Positions 35,833 through 45,112 of a DNA stretch of 64,000 nucleotides are shown piece by piece. The position numbers were made by a program, and so were the translations under genes. Below the pieces are notes generated by a model that worked only from the letters and a program-made list of their open reading frames with translations, was not told the DNA's origin and searched no databases. The stretch is taken from contig NZ_CP108067.1 of NCBI RefSeq assembly GCF_036178145.1, forward strand, positions 4,092,001 to 4,156,000, in the 5' to 3' direction. How positions within the stretch are numbered: position 1 is the stretch's first letter; each line of letters starts with the position of its first letter. Source of the stretch: Streptomyces sp. NBC_00273. GTDB taxonomy: Bacteria > Actinomycetota > Actinomycetes > Streptomycetales > Streptomycetaceae.

Positions 35833-37272
35833 ATGTTGACGTACCAGGAAGTGATGACCACCGACTACGGACGCCTCCTGACGGCCGCCGACAAGTGGCA
35901 GTCGATGGCCGAGGAGCTCCGCAAGGTCGAAGGGCGCTACCGGGACAGCGTCCAGAAGGTCCACATGAGCGGCAACTGGGTGGGAGTCAGTGCGACCGCC
36001 TCCTTCACGAACTTCGCGGCGACCCAGTACGAGTACCAGGCCGCGCAGACCCAGGCGAAGGCGACCGCCACCCTGCTGCGCAACGCGCACCAGGAGCTGA
36101 CCGAGCTCAAGAAGACCCTGGAGAACGCGCGCGCCGACGCCGTCAAGGCGGGGATGAGCGTCTCGGGGACGGGGGACGTGGCCTTCGACACCACGAAGCT
36201 CAGCGCCGCCGAGAAGAACGCCATGCATCACGACCCGGACTACATGACGAGCGTGCGGACCGCCGAGCAGTCCTGGCGCGACTACATCAAGGAGTGCGTC
36301 AAGGCGGTCGACGAGGCCGACCAGGACCTGCGCAAGGACCTGGAGGCGGTCGTCAAGGACGGCCAGGGCGGCAAGGGCGACGGCACGCCGGGCACCGGCT
36401 TCAACGGGCAGGCCGGGGAGGTCGCGAAGGCCGACGACGCGCAGAAGCAAGAACGCATGGACCTGGCCTGGTTGAAGAAGCGGGACAACGAGACCCTCGA
36501 CGACTACATCGAGCGGCTCCAGAAGGACGGCCTGACCCGCCTCACGGGCAATCCGAAGCTGGCGGAACTGGTCACCAACGTCAACAAGGGCACCGTGACG
36601 GCCGGCGCCTTCGCCACCGCGCTCACGGCCGTCGGCATGAACTCCTTCAAACTGGCCAAGCACTTCAAGGACGTGAAGGCCGGCAACTTCCCGCAGGCCT
36701 TCAACTCGCCCGGCACCCTGATGGAACGGAACATCAACGCGCGCATCGCGGGTGGGGCTCCGGGCGGCCTGCTGAGCAAACTGCCCCCCAACGTCGTCGG
36801 CGCGATCACGGGTTCCGACGAAGCGGCCATGTGGGGCGCCAAGATGAAGAACGGTCGGTTCTTCATCCCGACGGCCTCCGAGGCCAACCTGGTGACGGTC
36901 GCCCGGCAGGGCGGCATGGCGAACGCCATGAAGGCGGCCGGTGCGATGCGCGGGCTGGGCGTGGTGGGAGGCGTCGCCGCCACCGCCTACGGCATAGCGA
37001 ACCTGTCGACTTACGACGGCGACATGATCAAGAAGGATCCGGCCAAGTTCGCCACCGACCTCACGGGTACGGCCTTCAGCGCCTCGATGACCGCGATGAC
37101 CGTGTGCCCCAACCCGATCACCGCGGGATTTGCCGTGGGAACCGGCATCGCCTACGGCGCCGCGCTGATCTGGGACAACCACGAAGCGATAGGCAAGGGC
37201 CTGGAGAAGGTCGGAGACGGCATCGCCGACGGCGCCAGGAAGCTCGGCAGCGCGCTGAACCCGTTCGACTAG
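35833..37272 (+). CDS. WXG100-like/type VII-associated protein with Gly-rich C-terminus
   Basis: 479 residues from ATG 35833 (GGGGGAAC upstream). The N-terminal about 100 residues are a helical hairpin with SGNWVGVSATASF in the turn (Trp-x-Gly-like), as in WXG100/ESX substrates. A coiled segment (to about 170) and a Gly/Lys linker follow. The C-terminal 200 residues have weakly hydrophobic Gly/Ala stretches (MRGLGVVGGVAATAYGIA, ITAGFAVGTGIAYGAALIW) that could insert in a membrane. First of four co-directional genes. It could be a secreted toxin or structural protein; no nuclease motif is recognised. Confidence 0.6.
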   Translation: MLTYQEVMTTDYGRLLTAADKWQSMAEELRKVEGRYRDSVQKVHMSGNWVGVSATASFTNFAATQYEYQAAQTQAKATATLLRNAHQELTELKKTLENARADAVKAGMSVSGTGDVAFDTTKLSAAEKNAMHHDPDYMTSVRTAEQSWRDYIKECVKAVDEADQDLRKDLEAVVKDGQGGKGDGTPGTGFNGQAGEVAKADDAQKQERMDLAWLKKRDNETLDDYIERLQKDGLTRLTGNPKLAELVTNVNKGTVTAGAFATALTAVGMNSFKLAKHFKDVKAGNFPQAFNSPGTLMERNINARIAGGAPGGLLSKLPPNVVGAITGSDEAAMWGAKMKNGRFFIPTASEANLVTVARQGGMANAMKAAGAMRGLGVVGGVAATAYGIANLSTYDGDMIKKDPAKFATDLTGTAFSASMTAMTVCPNPITAGFAVGTGIAYGAALIWDNHEAIGKGLEKVGDGIADGARKLGSALNPFD

Positions 37273-37284
37273 GAGGGCAGAGAC

Positions 37285-37896
37285 ATGCACACCCAGAGCA
37301 CCCCGTTCCAGTTGCGAACGTGGCAGGGCGGCGAGAAGCGTCCGGTTCGCCGGGTCATTTGGGAGGGGGAGTCCCCGGAGTGGGGCGAGATCACGGTTGC
37401 CGCGCTGCCCCCTGTGCACGACAACGTCCGCGCCACCCAGGTCACCGGCGGCCACATCCCGACGGTCGTCTTCGAGTCCCGCGGCATGCAGGTGATGATC
37501 ACCGAACGTCCGACGCTCAACGGGCCGTCGCTGCGCGTCGGGGACGCCGTGGTGTACCTCAAGCGGAACCGGTGGGGGGCCACGCACCGGGGCCGCGCCC
37601 TGCACATGAAGCACGCCGGCGACCGGTACCGGCTCTGGGCGGTCAACCGCCGGGAGTACGTCCTCATGCGCGAGGCGGACAACCAGGACCGCGGAGTCAC
37701 CATCAAGGTCAAGGAATCCGGCATCGCCAAGTGGAAGCGCGTCGACGTGAGCGTGACCGGCCGGGCCCTCGGGGCCGACATCGCGCTCGCCCTCGTCTTC
37801 GCAGGGGTCGACCGGTCCGTACTGACCAGGCGGGGTGCCGTGCGCGCGGGCTTCTCGCGGGTCTTCCACGTGGCGGCGGACTCCGCCCTGGGGTGA
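37285..37896 (+). CDS. Conserved hypothetical protein of the WXG-like cluster
   Basis: 203 residues with GGAGG 7 nt before the ATG and 12 bp after the previous stop, so co-translated. It is beta-rich and without signal or membrane segments. GRALGADIALALVFAGVDRSVLTRRGA near the C-terminus may be a helical hairpin. LUBAC-like or chaperone roles cannot be argued; the context suggests an accessory or immunity-like partner of the upstream protein. Confidence 0.62.
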   Translation: MHTQSTPFQLRTWQGGEKRPVRRVIWEGESPEWGEITVAALPPVHDNVRATQVTGGHIPTVVFESRGMQVMITERPTLNGPSLRVGDAVVYLKRNRWGATHRGRALHMKHAGDRYRLWAVNRREYVLMREADNQDRGVTIKVKESGIAKWKRVDVSVTGRALGADIALALVFAGVDRSVLTRRGAVRAGFSRVFHVAADSALG

Positions 37897-37943
37897 CCCA
37901 CCGACGACCGACCGACGAACCCATCGATGGAGCAAGTGAGCGT

Positions 37944-38783
37944 ATGCCTTCCTATGACCTTTCCCGAGCCCGCTTCCGCCTGAGCGACGAGCACGTCTTC
38001 GTCCTCATCACGGTGGCGACCGGAGAGCCCGTACCGGACGAGTTCCACGCGGCGCAAGAGGAGCTGCGGGCGTGTGGACTGATCGACGGGAACGGGCAAC
38101 TGGCCCATGTGCTCCTGCCCCTGATCGACACCCTGATCGCCCCGACCGTGGTCATCTCGCTGGAAGCGGTCGGCCGGCAGGGCCAGTTGAACCACGGACT
38201 GCTCATCGGTCAGGACCACGTCATCGCCCACCAGGCCTGGCCGGGCACGAGCGAGGCGGAGTACGCGTCCGTCGAGCCGAAGATGCTGGTGTGGGCGCTG
38301 GCGAACATGGTCAACCTGCAGCAGTCCGGTCCCGGCGGGAGCGCGGTGCACGCGGACGCGGTGGTCGAGACCCGGCTCGGGACGGTCGAAGCGGGTCTCG
38401 CCGCCCTGGAGGGCGTCTCCGCCGCCGAGGCCCCGGGTTCCGAGCGTTCCCACGTCCACGAGGCCTTGGCACAGGACCCGGCCCTCGGCGAGGCGCAGGC
38501 GACGCTGCTCGCCGCTCTCATCGCCGAACTGCGGTCGAGCTGGCGGATGACCGCTGCGTGGCGGGGCCGCGAGGACGGCCAGGACGGGGTGGCAGCACGC
38601 GGTTTCGCGGTGTGGGACTGCGGCCCGCTCGGGTACTGGCACCGGGAGCTGCCGGCCGAGCCGCTGGCCGCGGGACAGGTGGGCCCGGACAGCGCCGTTC
38701 GGCTGGTCCGGGTGGCACCGAAGAAGGTCTGGGACCTGATCGCGGAACTACTGCCCGAGGAAGCCGAGCTGCGGCACGTCTGA
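37944..38783 (+). CDS. ESX secretion-associated EspG-like protein (tentative)
   Basis: 279 residues, soluble, alternating helix and strand. Size and position beside WXG100 proteins, and the pattern F-RLSDEHVFVL... VVISLEAVGR... LNHGLLIG... VRLVRVAPKKVWDLIAELLP, recall actinobacterial EspG-type chaperones of type VII substrates. Primary sequence support is modest. ATG 37944 lies 47 bp after the upstream stop; GGAG is 12 nt upstream. Confidence 0.5.
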   Translation: MPSYDLSRARFRLSDEHVFVLITVATGEPVPDEFHAAQEELRACGLIDGNGQLAHVLLPLIDTLIAPTVVISLEAVGRQGQLNHGLLIGQDHVIAHQAWPGTSEAEYASVEPKMLVWALANMVNLQQSGPGGSAVHADAVVETRLGTVEAGLAALEGVSAAEAPGSERSHVHEALAQDPALGEAQATLLAALIAELRSSWRMTAAWRGREDGQDGVAARGFAVWDCGPLGYWHRELPAEPLAAGQVGPDSAVRLVRVAPKKVWDLIAELLPEEAELRHV

Positions 38784-38851
38784 GCTCGGTGCACCGGGCT
38801 CGCGCGATGGTCGGACGTACGATCGGAAACGGATGAGGGGGAGGCCGAAAC

Positions 38852-39247
38852 ATGTCGCACGTGGACATGCGGTTGAACAGCACTGACGGTGGTGTCGCGG
38901 GGCCGGTGGCGCCCGGCGGGTCGGGGAGCTTCGGTTCCACTCCGGCCGAGAAGAAGGCTGCGGCGAACACGATCGAGACCGAGCTGGAGCCGAACACCAA
39001 GAAGGCCGCGGAGCACGCGGACGAGGCGACGAACAGCGCGATCACGGGTTTCGACGGGTGGGCCACCGCTGCGGGCCTGAAGAAGGTGTCGGACACCTGG
39101 GACGCGCAGGTCAAGAACCTGATGGGCCGGCTCTCGTCCGAGAAGACCGCACTGCGGGGCGCCTCGGGTCTCTTCGTGAGCAATGACGTCGGCCTCGGCA
39201 ACCAGTTCCGGCCGATCGGCACCCAGTCGAAGCTGAACGGCCTCTAG
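38852..39247 (+). CDS. Small WXG100-type helical protein
   Basis: 131 residues; GGGGGAGG 9 nt before the ATG. After a Gly-rich start, one long helix (TPAEKKAAANTIETELEPNTKKAAEH) is followed by GFDGWATAAGL and DTWDAQVKNLMGRL. The Trp pair brackets the turn, like ESX-substrate helical hairpins. Likely partner or substrate of the preceding proteins; a strong terminator follows at 39314. No signal peptide. Confidence 0.62.
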   Translation: MSHVDMRLNSTDGGVAGPVAPGGSGSFGSTPAEKKAAANTIETELEPNTKKAAEHADEATNSAITGFDGWATAAGLKKVSDTWDAQVKNLMGRLSSEKTALRGASGLFVSNDVGLGNQFRPIGTQSKLNGL

Positions 39248-39313
39248 GCCCCGTCGTCTCTTTCGGATCTTGCCGAGCCCGCGCACACCGCGGTCCGGGC
39301 CCCTAGCGCGACG

Positions 39314-39355
39314 GCCTGAGGGCCCCTCCCCCGTTCGGGGGAGGGGCCCTCAGGC
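39314..39355 (+). terminator. Terminator of the WXG-like cluster
   Basis: Perfect 19-bp stem (39314-39332 with 39337-39355) and a GTTC loop, 67 nt after the last cluster gene. Confidence 0.9.
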
Positions 39356-39445
39356 ATGTCCGCCCATCGGCAGATGGCAGGCCGGCGGGCTCCCGGCGAG
39401 GCTGTTCCCGTAGTCGAACGGGTCACCTTCAGCAGGGAGTTCACG

Positions 39446-40090
39446 ATGAAGAACCGCAGGCGCGCCCTCGTCCTGGCCGGAACCGCCGCCGCTCTGGTGG
39501 CGACGCTGATCGCCGCGGCTCCGGCGCCGGCCGCACCGACCGCTTCTGCCGCGCCGGCCGCACCGGCCGCGCCGGCCGCACCGAAGCTCGCCTCGGTGCA
39601 CGGCGGCGGGACGGTGGCCTACCCCTACGTCCCGAAGGAGCACGTCATCCGCTTCACCGTCGACGCCGACGCCGCCCCGTGGAGCAGGCCCTTCCCGGCC
39701 CGGGGCGGGGACCAGGGCATGCCGGTCGACGCGCGCGGCAAGGTGACCGTCTACCACGCCATGCCCGAAGAGAACTTCACCGCCGTCGCCGAGGCGGAGG
39801 TGGACTGCCTGGTCACCGGTGGCCGGACGGCCACGGTCACCGCCGTGGTCACGTCCTCGAACGTCGGCTGGGAGGGCAAGCGGATCGGGGTCAGCGTCCA
39901 GGACGGGGAGCGCGGCGCGCCCGACCGGGTGGGCTTCTCGTGGGGCATCGCCAACGTCGACGTGCAGCCCGACGGCTCGGTGTCCGAGCCCCGCGTGGGC
40001 ACGTGCATGGCCCCGGCCCCCTTCACCGAGGTCACCAAGGGCGGCTTCAAGGTCACCACGGCGCCCTTGGCCCCACGGCCGAAGCAGTAG
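39446..40090 (+). CDS. Secreted protein of unknown function
   Basis: 214 residues; GGGAG 6 nt before the ATG. The signal peptide (MKNRRR..., hydrophobic 8-25) has cleavage near APAAPTASA. An Ala/Pro repeat linker follows, then a beta-rich domain with two cysteines (DCLVTGG, VGTCMAP), probably disulfide-bonded. No known family is recognised. Confidence 0.72.
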   Translation: MKNRRRALVLAGTAAALVATLIAAAPAPAAPTASAAPAAPAAPAAPKLASVHGGGTVAYPYVPKEHVIRFTVDADAAPWSRPFPARGGDQGMPVDARGKVTVYHAMPEENFTAVAEAEVDCLVTGGRTATVTAVVTSSNVGWEGKRIGVSVQDGERGAPDRVGFSWGIANVDVQPDGSVSEPRVGTCMAPAPFTEVTKGGFKVTTAPLAPRPKQ

Positions 40091-40351
40091 TCACGGCGTC
40101 GGACCCGACAGGTACCGGGCCTCAACGGGGGTGGCCCGGTACCCCGCCTTCCGCGCGGCCACCACCTCGGCGACCGTGAGCATGCGGTCCCGGATCCACG
40201 GAGGCGGTACGCCCCGGCCGCGGTCGCACCACCGGACGTCGTACCGGGTGCACGCGTAGGACGACTCCCAGGCCAGCTGCCCGTCCTCGAGAGATTGCCG
40301 GTCGTCGTGGGCGCACTCGTCGCAGGGCCCGCGGTGCAGGACGGCGTACAT
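40091..40351 (-). CDS. Small cysteine-containing conserved-type hypothetical protein
   Basis: 86 residues from ATG 40351 (MYAVLHRGPCDECAHDD). CxxC plus further Cys (YACTRYDVRWCD) suggest a zinc site. Third-position GC is high in this frame, supporting coding. It fills the space between two plus-strand genes: its stop directly follows the upstream gene's stop. A longer reading from ATG 40420 would share the CATG with the GDPD start. AGGAG abuts the 40351 ATG, so the start is unsure. Confidence 0.5.
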   Translation of the reverse strand: MYAVLHRGPCDECAHDDRQSLEDGQLAWESSYACTRYDVRWCDRGRGVPPPWIRDRMLTVAEVVAARKAGYRATPVEARYLSGPTP

Positions 40352-40418
40352 CTCCTGTCCGGCATCCGGGCAGCATGCGGCACCGGGCCGGTCACCGCAT
40401 CCGGATAACGTCTGTCCC

Positions 40419-41192
40419 ATGAACCGGCAGTCCATGCTCCCCGCCACCGCCCGCGCCGTCCGGGTGGTCGCCCACCGCGGGGCATCCCACGAGCACCCCG
40501 AGCACACCCTCGCCGCTTACCGGCAGGCCATCGCCGACGGAGCCGACGCGCTCGAATGCGACGTGCGCCTCACCGCCGACCACCAGCTGGTCTGCGTGCA
40601 CGACCGGCGGGTGGAGCGGACCTCCGACGGGCGCGGGGTGGTCTCCGAAATGACCTACGCGCAGCTGTCCGCGCTCGACTTCGGGGCGTGGAAGGGAGCC
40701 GGGCACGCCGGGGCCCGGGTGCTGCTCTTCGAGGACCTGCTCCGCGAGGTGCTGGCCGCGCCCCGGCCGGTGGGGCTGGCCGTCGAGACCAAGCACCCGA
40801 CCCGGGCCGGCGGCCGGCTGGAGGTCGAGCTGGTGCGGATGCTCCGGGAGTACGGGCTGGCCGACGGCGCGGCCGGGCTGGTCGAGGTGATGAGCTTCTC
40901 CCGCAGCGCTCTGACCCGGCTGCACCGGCTCGTGCCCGGCCTGCCCGCCGTCTACCTCATGGAACGGCGGCTGCGCCCGGTGCGCCCGCCCTACGCGACC
41001 CACGCGGGCCCGGGCATCGACCTCGTACGCCGGGACCCCGGGCTGGTGGGCCGGCTGAAGGCGAAGGGGCTGTCGGTGCGGGTGTGGACGGTGGACGAGC
41101 CGCAGGACGTGGAGCTGTGCCTGCGGCTCGGCGTGGACACGATCATCACCAACCGGCCCAGGCAGGTGCGGGAGCAGCTGGAGGGCCGCTGA
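40419..41192 (+). CDS. Glycerophosphodiester phosphodiesterase
   Basis: 257-residue GDPD TIM barrel: VVAHRGASHEHPEHTLAAY (catalytic HR...E), ALECDVRLTADHQLVCVHD (E-x-D metal site and second catalytic His), AVETKHPT, and VRVWTVDEPQDVELCLRLGVDTIITNRP. It hydrolyses glycerophosphodiesters to glycerol-3-phosphate and an alcohol. It has no signal peptide, so it is cytoplasmic. No RBS is seen; TAACGT at 40406-40411 lies 7 nt before the ATG, the spacing expected of a leaderless transcript. Confidence 0.9.
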   Translation: MNRQSMLPATARAVRVVAHRGASHEHPEHTLAAYRQAIADGADALECDVRLTADHQLVCVHDRRVERTSDGRGVVSEMTYAQLSALDFGAWKGAGHAGARVLLFEDLLREVLAAPRPVGLAVETKHPTRAGGRLEVELVRMLREYGLADGAAGLVEVMSFSRSALTRLHRLVPGLPAVYLMERRLRPVRPPYATHAGPGIDLVRRDPGLVGRLKAKGLSVRVWTVDEPQDVELCLRLGVDTIITNRPRQVREQLEGR

Positions 41193-41216
41193 CGCGCGGC
41201 CCGTCGGCCGGGTCGG

Positions 41217-41714
41217 TCAGGCCCGCTGCCCCGCGGTGCGCGAAGACCGCGACGAGGAGCCGGCGCGCACGGCACCCGCACCGCAGGCGACGACGCCGGC
41301 CAGCGCGGTCACGAGCAGGGGGTTGGTCCAGCCCGGGACGAGCTCGACGCTGGGGCCGCCGGGGAACGCGCACACCCTCGACAGGGGGAAGTACCGCGAG
41401 GTGATCTTTATGTCGGCGTCGGGCGTCCGGTAGGACTGGGGGCCGAACTGCGCGGCGCGCTCTACGAGGCAGGGACGCGTGGGGCGGGAGTTGACGCCGG
41501 ACAGGCCGCCGAGGGCGAAGGCGACGACGGCGACGCTCAGACAGGCCACGGCCCATTCCACCCAGGGGCCGACGGCGCCGCGGCTCATGCCCGGTCTTCG
41601 GGTCACCAGCAGGTGCACCGCTTTGGTGAGGAGGAAGGCTCCGGCCGGGAGGGCCAGCAGGAGGGCTGCGACTGCTACGAGGATCGAACTCACCCTTACG
41701 TGGGAACGGGGCAT
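41217..41714 (-). CDS. Small integral membrane protein
   Basis: 165 residues from ATG 41714 (GTG 41693 possible). Three hydrophobic segments: SSILVAVAALLLALPAGAFLL (about 9-29), VEWAVACLSVAVVAFALGGL (about 50-69) and a C-terminal LLVTALAGVVACGAGAV (about 135-151). An extracytoplasmic loop carries two Cys (PCLV, RVCAF). Family not recognised. Its upstream region contains a 7-bp tandem repeat. Confidence 0.62.
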   Translation of the reverse strand: MPRSHVRVSSILVAVAALLLALPAGAFLLTKAVHLLVTRRPGMSRGAVGPWVEWAVACLSVAVVAFALGGLSGVNSRPTRPCLVERAAQFGPQSYRTPDADIKITSRYFPLSRVCAFPGGPSVELVPGWTNPLLVTALAGVVACGAGAVRAGSSSRSSRTAGQRA

Positions 41715-41831
41715 CGGGTCGGCGCCCGCCGGAGGCCGTCGGAGGCCGGGGGGCCATGGCCACCCTGCCACAACACCCCCTCCGAACAGCGGACATGCGT
41801 TCGCCGAACACGAGAACGTCCACACGGCATC

Positions 41832-41894
41832 CGGCTCCCGGCTCCCGGCTCCCGGCTCCCGGCTCCCGGCTCCCGGCTCCCGGCTCCCGGCTCC
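41832..41894. repeat. 7-bp tandem repeat, nine perfect copies
   Basis: CGGCTCC is repeated nine times without error, then breaks. It lies in the 243-bp gap between the small membrane protein and GDSL-lipase genes, about 118 bp upstream of the former's start. Length variation by slippage is expected. Confidence 0.9.
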
Positions 41895-41957
41895 CGGCAC
41901 GGAAACACCCGGCCGGGGTGCGCCGGCCGGGCGTGGGGGGCTGCGGGTGCGGGGCGG

Positions 41958-43487
41958 TTACACGAAGCGCTGGTTGGCGGACCCGTTGCAGGTCTGCAGG
42001 CGCAGCGGCTCGTGGGCGGCGGCCACCGTCAGGCACATGCCCGGGGCGGCAGCGGGGCGGAAGGTGGCACCGTCACGGACGAACTGCTGGTTCGCGCCGC
42101 CGTGGCAGTTCCAGATGATCAGGCCGGTGCCGGAGCCGTAGTTGGCGCCGGGGGCGTCGAGGCAGCGGTCCTGGGTCAGCTCGATGTGGACGGACTTGCG
42201 GACGCCGTCGTACCACCAGCCCTGGTTGCGACCGCCGTGGCAGTCCCATCCGACGATCTTGGTCTCGTTGGCGCTGGAGCCGCCGAAGGAGTCCAGACAG
42301 TTGCCGGTCGCCTCGTTCTTGAGGGCCTTGAACTTGTCGTCCCAGGCCCCGGCCTGCAGGACGGGCGTCCCGGTGCTCGCGGGGTCGGCGCAGGAGGCCT
42401 CGCGCAGGCCCGAGTCGTAGAGCTGGGTCAGGCACGACGCGAAGGCGCCGTGGCCGCGGTAGTTGGGGTGGAAGGACTGGCGGGCGGTGTTCTCGTCCCA
42501 CGGGAAGTGGTCCCCGAGGTCCAGGTAGAGGCCGCGGGCCCAGGTGTCCTCCATGCAGACCTCGTGGCCGTGGAAGAGCCGCGAGTTGTCCAGGTAGACC
42601 GCGCCGGAGGCGAGGGCCGCCGCGCGCACGCCCTTCTCGAAGGCGGGCACCGCGTAGTTGCGGCCCCAGGCGGCGTCGGAGTCGTAGCCGGCGCAGCCAC
42701 CGGGCAGCTTGCCGGGGAAGTTCGGGTTGTCGTAGAAGTCGGGCCCGATGGGGCTGGGGTAGCCCATCACGACGAGCTTGTAGTCGGAGTCGGCGTAACC
42801 GGCGTCGCGCATGACGGTCTTGAGGTCCGCGACCGTGGCTTCCACCTTGGGCTTCAGGCCGTCGACGCGCGCCTGCCAACCGGGCCCGTACTTGGGCTCG
42901 CAGGTGCCCTGGATGAGCACCCAGCGGGTCACGCAGTCGGTCATGACCGGGCCGAACTGGAGGTCGTCGTTGGCCCCGGCGACCAGCAGGACCATCTTGA
43001 TCTTCGTGTTGCGCGCCTTGACGGCCAGGTTGTCGCTCTGCACCAGCTCGTCGGCGTACTGCTTGCTGCCGCCGATCCGGATGTTGCCGGTGTAGCCGCC
43101 GGAGCAGGCGACGTTGAAGGTCAGGTCGGCCGGTATGCCGGTGCGGTGGATCGCCGAGTCCGGCGAGCGGTGGCACTGGTTGTTCGGCGTGTTGGTCGCG
43201 GGGTCGTAGGTGCCGACGCCTTCGCCCGAAATCTCGCTGTCGCCCAGCGAGATCAAGCCGGTTTTGCGCTCGTTCAGCGGACGTACGGCAGGATCGCCGT
43301 AGATCTTGGTGGCCTCCGCGGCCCGGATGGCCTCCAGCTCGGGCGACAGCGGTACGACGACGGCCCCGGAAGCGGGCGCCGCCTGGGCCATGGGGGTGAC
43401 GGCGGCGACACCCCCCAGGGCGGCCGCGATCGCCAGGGTGGCGGCGAAGGTAGATCTGAGCATGGGTCTCGTACGGGCACGTGCCAT
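41958..43487 (-). CDS. Secreted GDSL/SGNH lipase-esterase with ricin-B lectin domain
   Basis: 509 residues; GGGGAGG 6 nt before the ATG. Signal peptide about 1-36 (ending PMAQAAPA). SGNH domain about 70-375: block [16 protein letters not shown] with nucleophile Ser, LLVAGANDD (block III Asn) and [21 protein letters not shown] (block V Asp/His). The C-terminal about 120 residues form a QxW ricin-type trefoil ([42 protein letters not shown]). It is probably an extracellular esterase targeted to carbohydrate. Confidence 0.9.
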   Translation of the reverse strand: MARARTRPMLRSTFAATLAIAAALGGVAAVTPMAQAAPASGAVVVPLSPELEAIRAAEATKIYGDPAVRPLNERKTGLISLGDSEISGEGVGTYDPATNTPNNQCHRSPDSAIHRTGIPADLTFNVACSGGYTGNIRIGGSKQYADELVQSDNLAVKARNTKIKMVLLVAGANDDLQFGPVMTDCVTRWVLIQGTCEPKYGPGWQARVDGLKPKVEATVADLKTVMRDAGYADSDYKLVVMGYPSPIGPDFYDNPNFPGKLPGGCAGYDSDAAWGRNYAVPAFEKGVRAAALASGAVYLDNSRLFHGHEVCMEDTWARGLYLDLGDHFPWDENTARQSFHPNYRGHGAFASCLTQLYDSGLREASCADPASTGTPVLQAGAWDDKFKALKNEATGNCLDSFGGSSANETKIVGWDCHGGRNQGWWYDGVRKSVHIELTQDRCLDAPGANYGSGTGLIIWNCHGGANQQFVRDGATFRPAAAPGMCLTVAAAHEPLRLQTCNGSANQRFV

Positions 43488-43596
43488 GGAACGCCTCCCC
43501 GAACATGGGTGTTACCCCCGGTATTTACTGGCCGGTAGGGGAGTTGGGAACACTTCGAACAAGACAATTGCTCAAGTTTTTGAGGAGGTCACAGAA

Positions 43597-45000
43597 ATGA
43601 CGGATGACCAGCAGGCCGATGCGTTCCGGACCGAGCACGACTCCATGGGCGAGGTACGGGTGCCCCGGGACGCCAAATGGCGGGCCCAGACCCAGCGCGC
43701 GGTGGAGAACTTCCCCGTCTCCGGGCAGCGGTTGGAGCGTGCCCACATCGAGGCGCTCGCCCGGATCAAGGCCGCCGCGGCCGTGGTGAACGCGAAGCTC
43801 GGCGTGGTGGACCAGGACCTCGCCGATGCGATCCGCTCCGCCGCCGCCGAGGTCGCGGACGGCCGCTGGGACGACCACTTCCCCGTGGACGTCTTCCAGA
43901 CCGGCTCCGGAACCTCGTCCAACATGAACACCAACGAGGTGATCGCCACCCTCGCCACCGAGCGCCTGGGCCGCGAGGTCCACCCCAATGACCACGTCAA
44001 CGCCTCGCAGAGCTCCAACGACGTCTTCCCGTCGTCCATCCACATCGCGGCCACCGCCGCCGTCACCGGCGAGCTGGTCCCGGCGCTGGAGCACCTGGCG
44101 GCCGCACTGGAGCGCAAGGCCGGCGAGTTCGCCCAGGTCGTCAAGGCCGGGCGGACCCACCTGATGGACGCCACCCCGGTCACGCTCGGCCAGGAGTTCG
44201 GCGGGTACGCCGCCCAGGTCCGCTACGGCGTCGAGCGGCTGCGGGCGGCCCTGCCGCGACTGGCCGAGCTGCCGCTGGGCGGCACCGCAGTGGGCACCGG
44301 CATCAACACCCCGCCCGGCTTCTCCGCCGCGGTGATCGCCGAAGTCGCCGCCACGACCGGGCTGCCGCTGACCGAGGCCCGCGACCACTTCGAGGCGCAG
44401 GGGGCCCGGGACGCCCTCGTGGAGACCTCCGGAATGCTCCGCACGATCGCCGTCTCCCTCACCAAGATCTCCAACGACCTCCGCTGGATGGCTTCCGGAC
44501 CGCGCACAGGTTTGGCCGAAATCAATCTCCCGGATCTCCAGCCGGGCTCCTCGATCATGCCCGGCAAGGTCAATCCGGTGGTCCCCGAGGCCGTCCTGAT
44601 GGTCGCCGCACAGGTCATGGGGAACGACGCGGCCGTCGCCGTGGCGGGCGCGGCCGGCAATTTCGAGCTCAACGTGATGCTCCCGGTGATGGCCAGGAAC
44701 CTCCTCGAATCGATCCGGCTGCTCGGCAGCGCGAGCCGCCTGCTGGCCGACCGCACGATCGACGGGATCACCGCCAACGAGGCCCGGGCCAGGGAGTACG
44801 CCGAGTCCTCGCCCTCCGTGGTCACCCCGCTCAACCGCTACATCGGCTACGAGGAGGCCGCCAAGGTCGCCAAGAGGTCCCTCGCCGAACGCAAGACGAT
44901 CAGGGAGGTGGTCCTGGAGTCCGGTTACGTGGAGCGCGGCGCCCTCACCCTGGAGCAGCTGGACGAGGCCCTCGACGTGCTGCGCATGACGCATCCCTGA
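43597..45000 (+). CDS. fumC: Fumarate hydratase, class II
   Basis: 467 residues; GAGGAGG 9 nt before the ATG. Aspartase/fumarase superfamily motifs: [42 protein letters not shown] and the signature [11 protein letters not shown] with catalytic Ser. Cluster-free, oxidation-stable fumarase of the TCA cycle. Having it near the oxygen-sensitive class I enzyme suggests condition-dependent use. Confidence 0.96.
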   Translation: MTDDQQADAFRTEHDSMGEVRVPRDAKWRAQTQRAVENFPVSGQRLERAHIEALARIKAAAAVVNAKLGVVDQDLADAIRSAAAEVADGRWDDHFPVDVFQTGSGTSSNMNTNEVIATLATERLGREVHPNDHVNASQSSNDVFPSSIHIAATAAVTGELVPALEHLAAALERKAGEFAQVVKAGRTHLMDATPVTLGQEFGGYAAQVRYGVERLRAALPRLAELPLGGTAVGTGINTPPGFSAAVIAEVAATTGLPLTEARDHFEAQGARDALVETSGMLRTIAVSLTKISNDLRWMASGPRTGLAEINLPDLQPGSSIMPGKVNPVVPEAVLMVAAQVMGNDAAVAVAGAAGNFELNVMLPVMARNLLESIRLLGSASRLLADRTIDGITANEARAREYAESSPSVVTPLNRYIGYEEAAKVAKRSLAERKTIREVVLESGYVERGALTLEQLDEALDVLRMTHP

Positions 45001-45112
45001 CCCGTCCGGGCGCACCCGCGGGCGGGGGCCGGATCCGGTCGATCGTCACCGCCGAACCCCCCGGTGACCTGCGCCGCAGCGGGCGCGGGGACCCCCGCCC
45101 TAAGATCTGCGC

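Noticed and set aside
33184..37935. Open frame of over 1,500 codons on the minus strand across the class I fumarase
   Set aside because: Antisense to the fumarase and the WXG-like genes. Only the DUF1707 end is real.
34470..37943. Plus-strand frame continuous with the EspG-like gene through the fumarase
   Set aside because: Out of frame with the fumarase and the WXG gene and Arg/Gly-rich. The true start is at 37944.
41832..41894. Coding repeat (Gly-Ser-Arg-Glu-Pro) in a minus-strand frame
   Set aside because: The frame joins unrelated sequence upstream of the membrane protein and has no start or RBS support. The repeat is intergenic.
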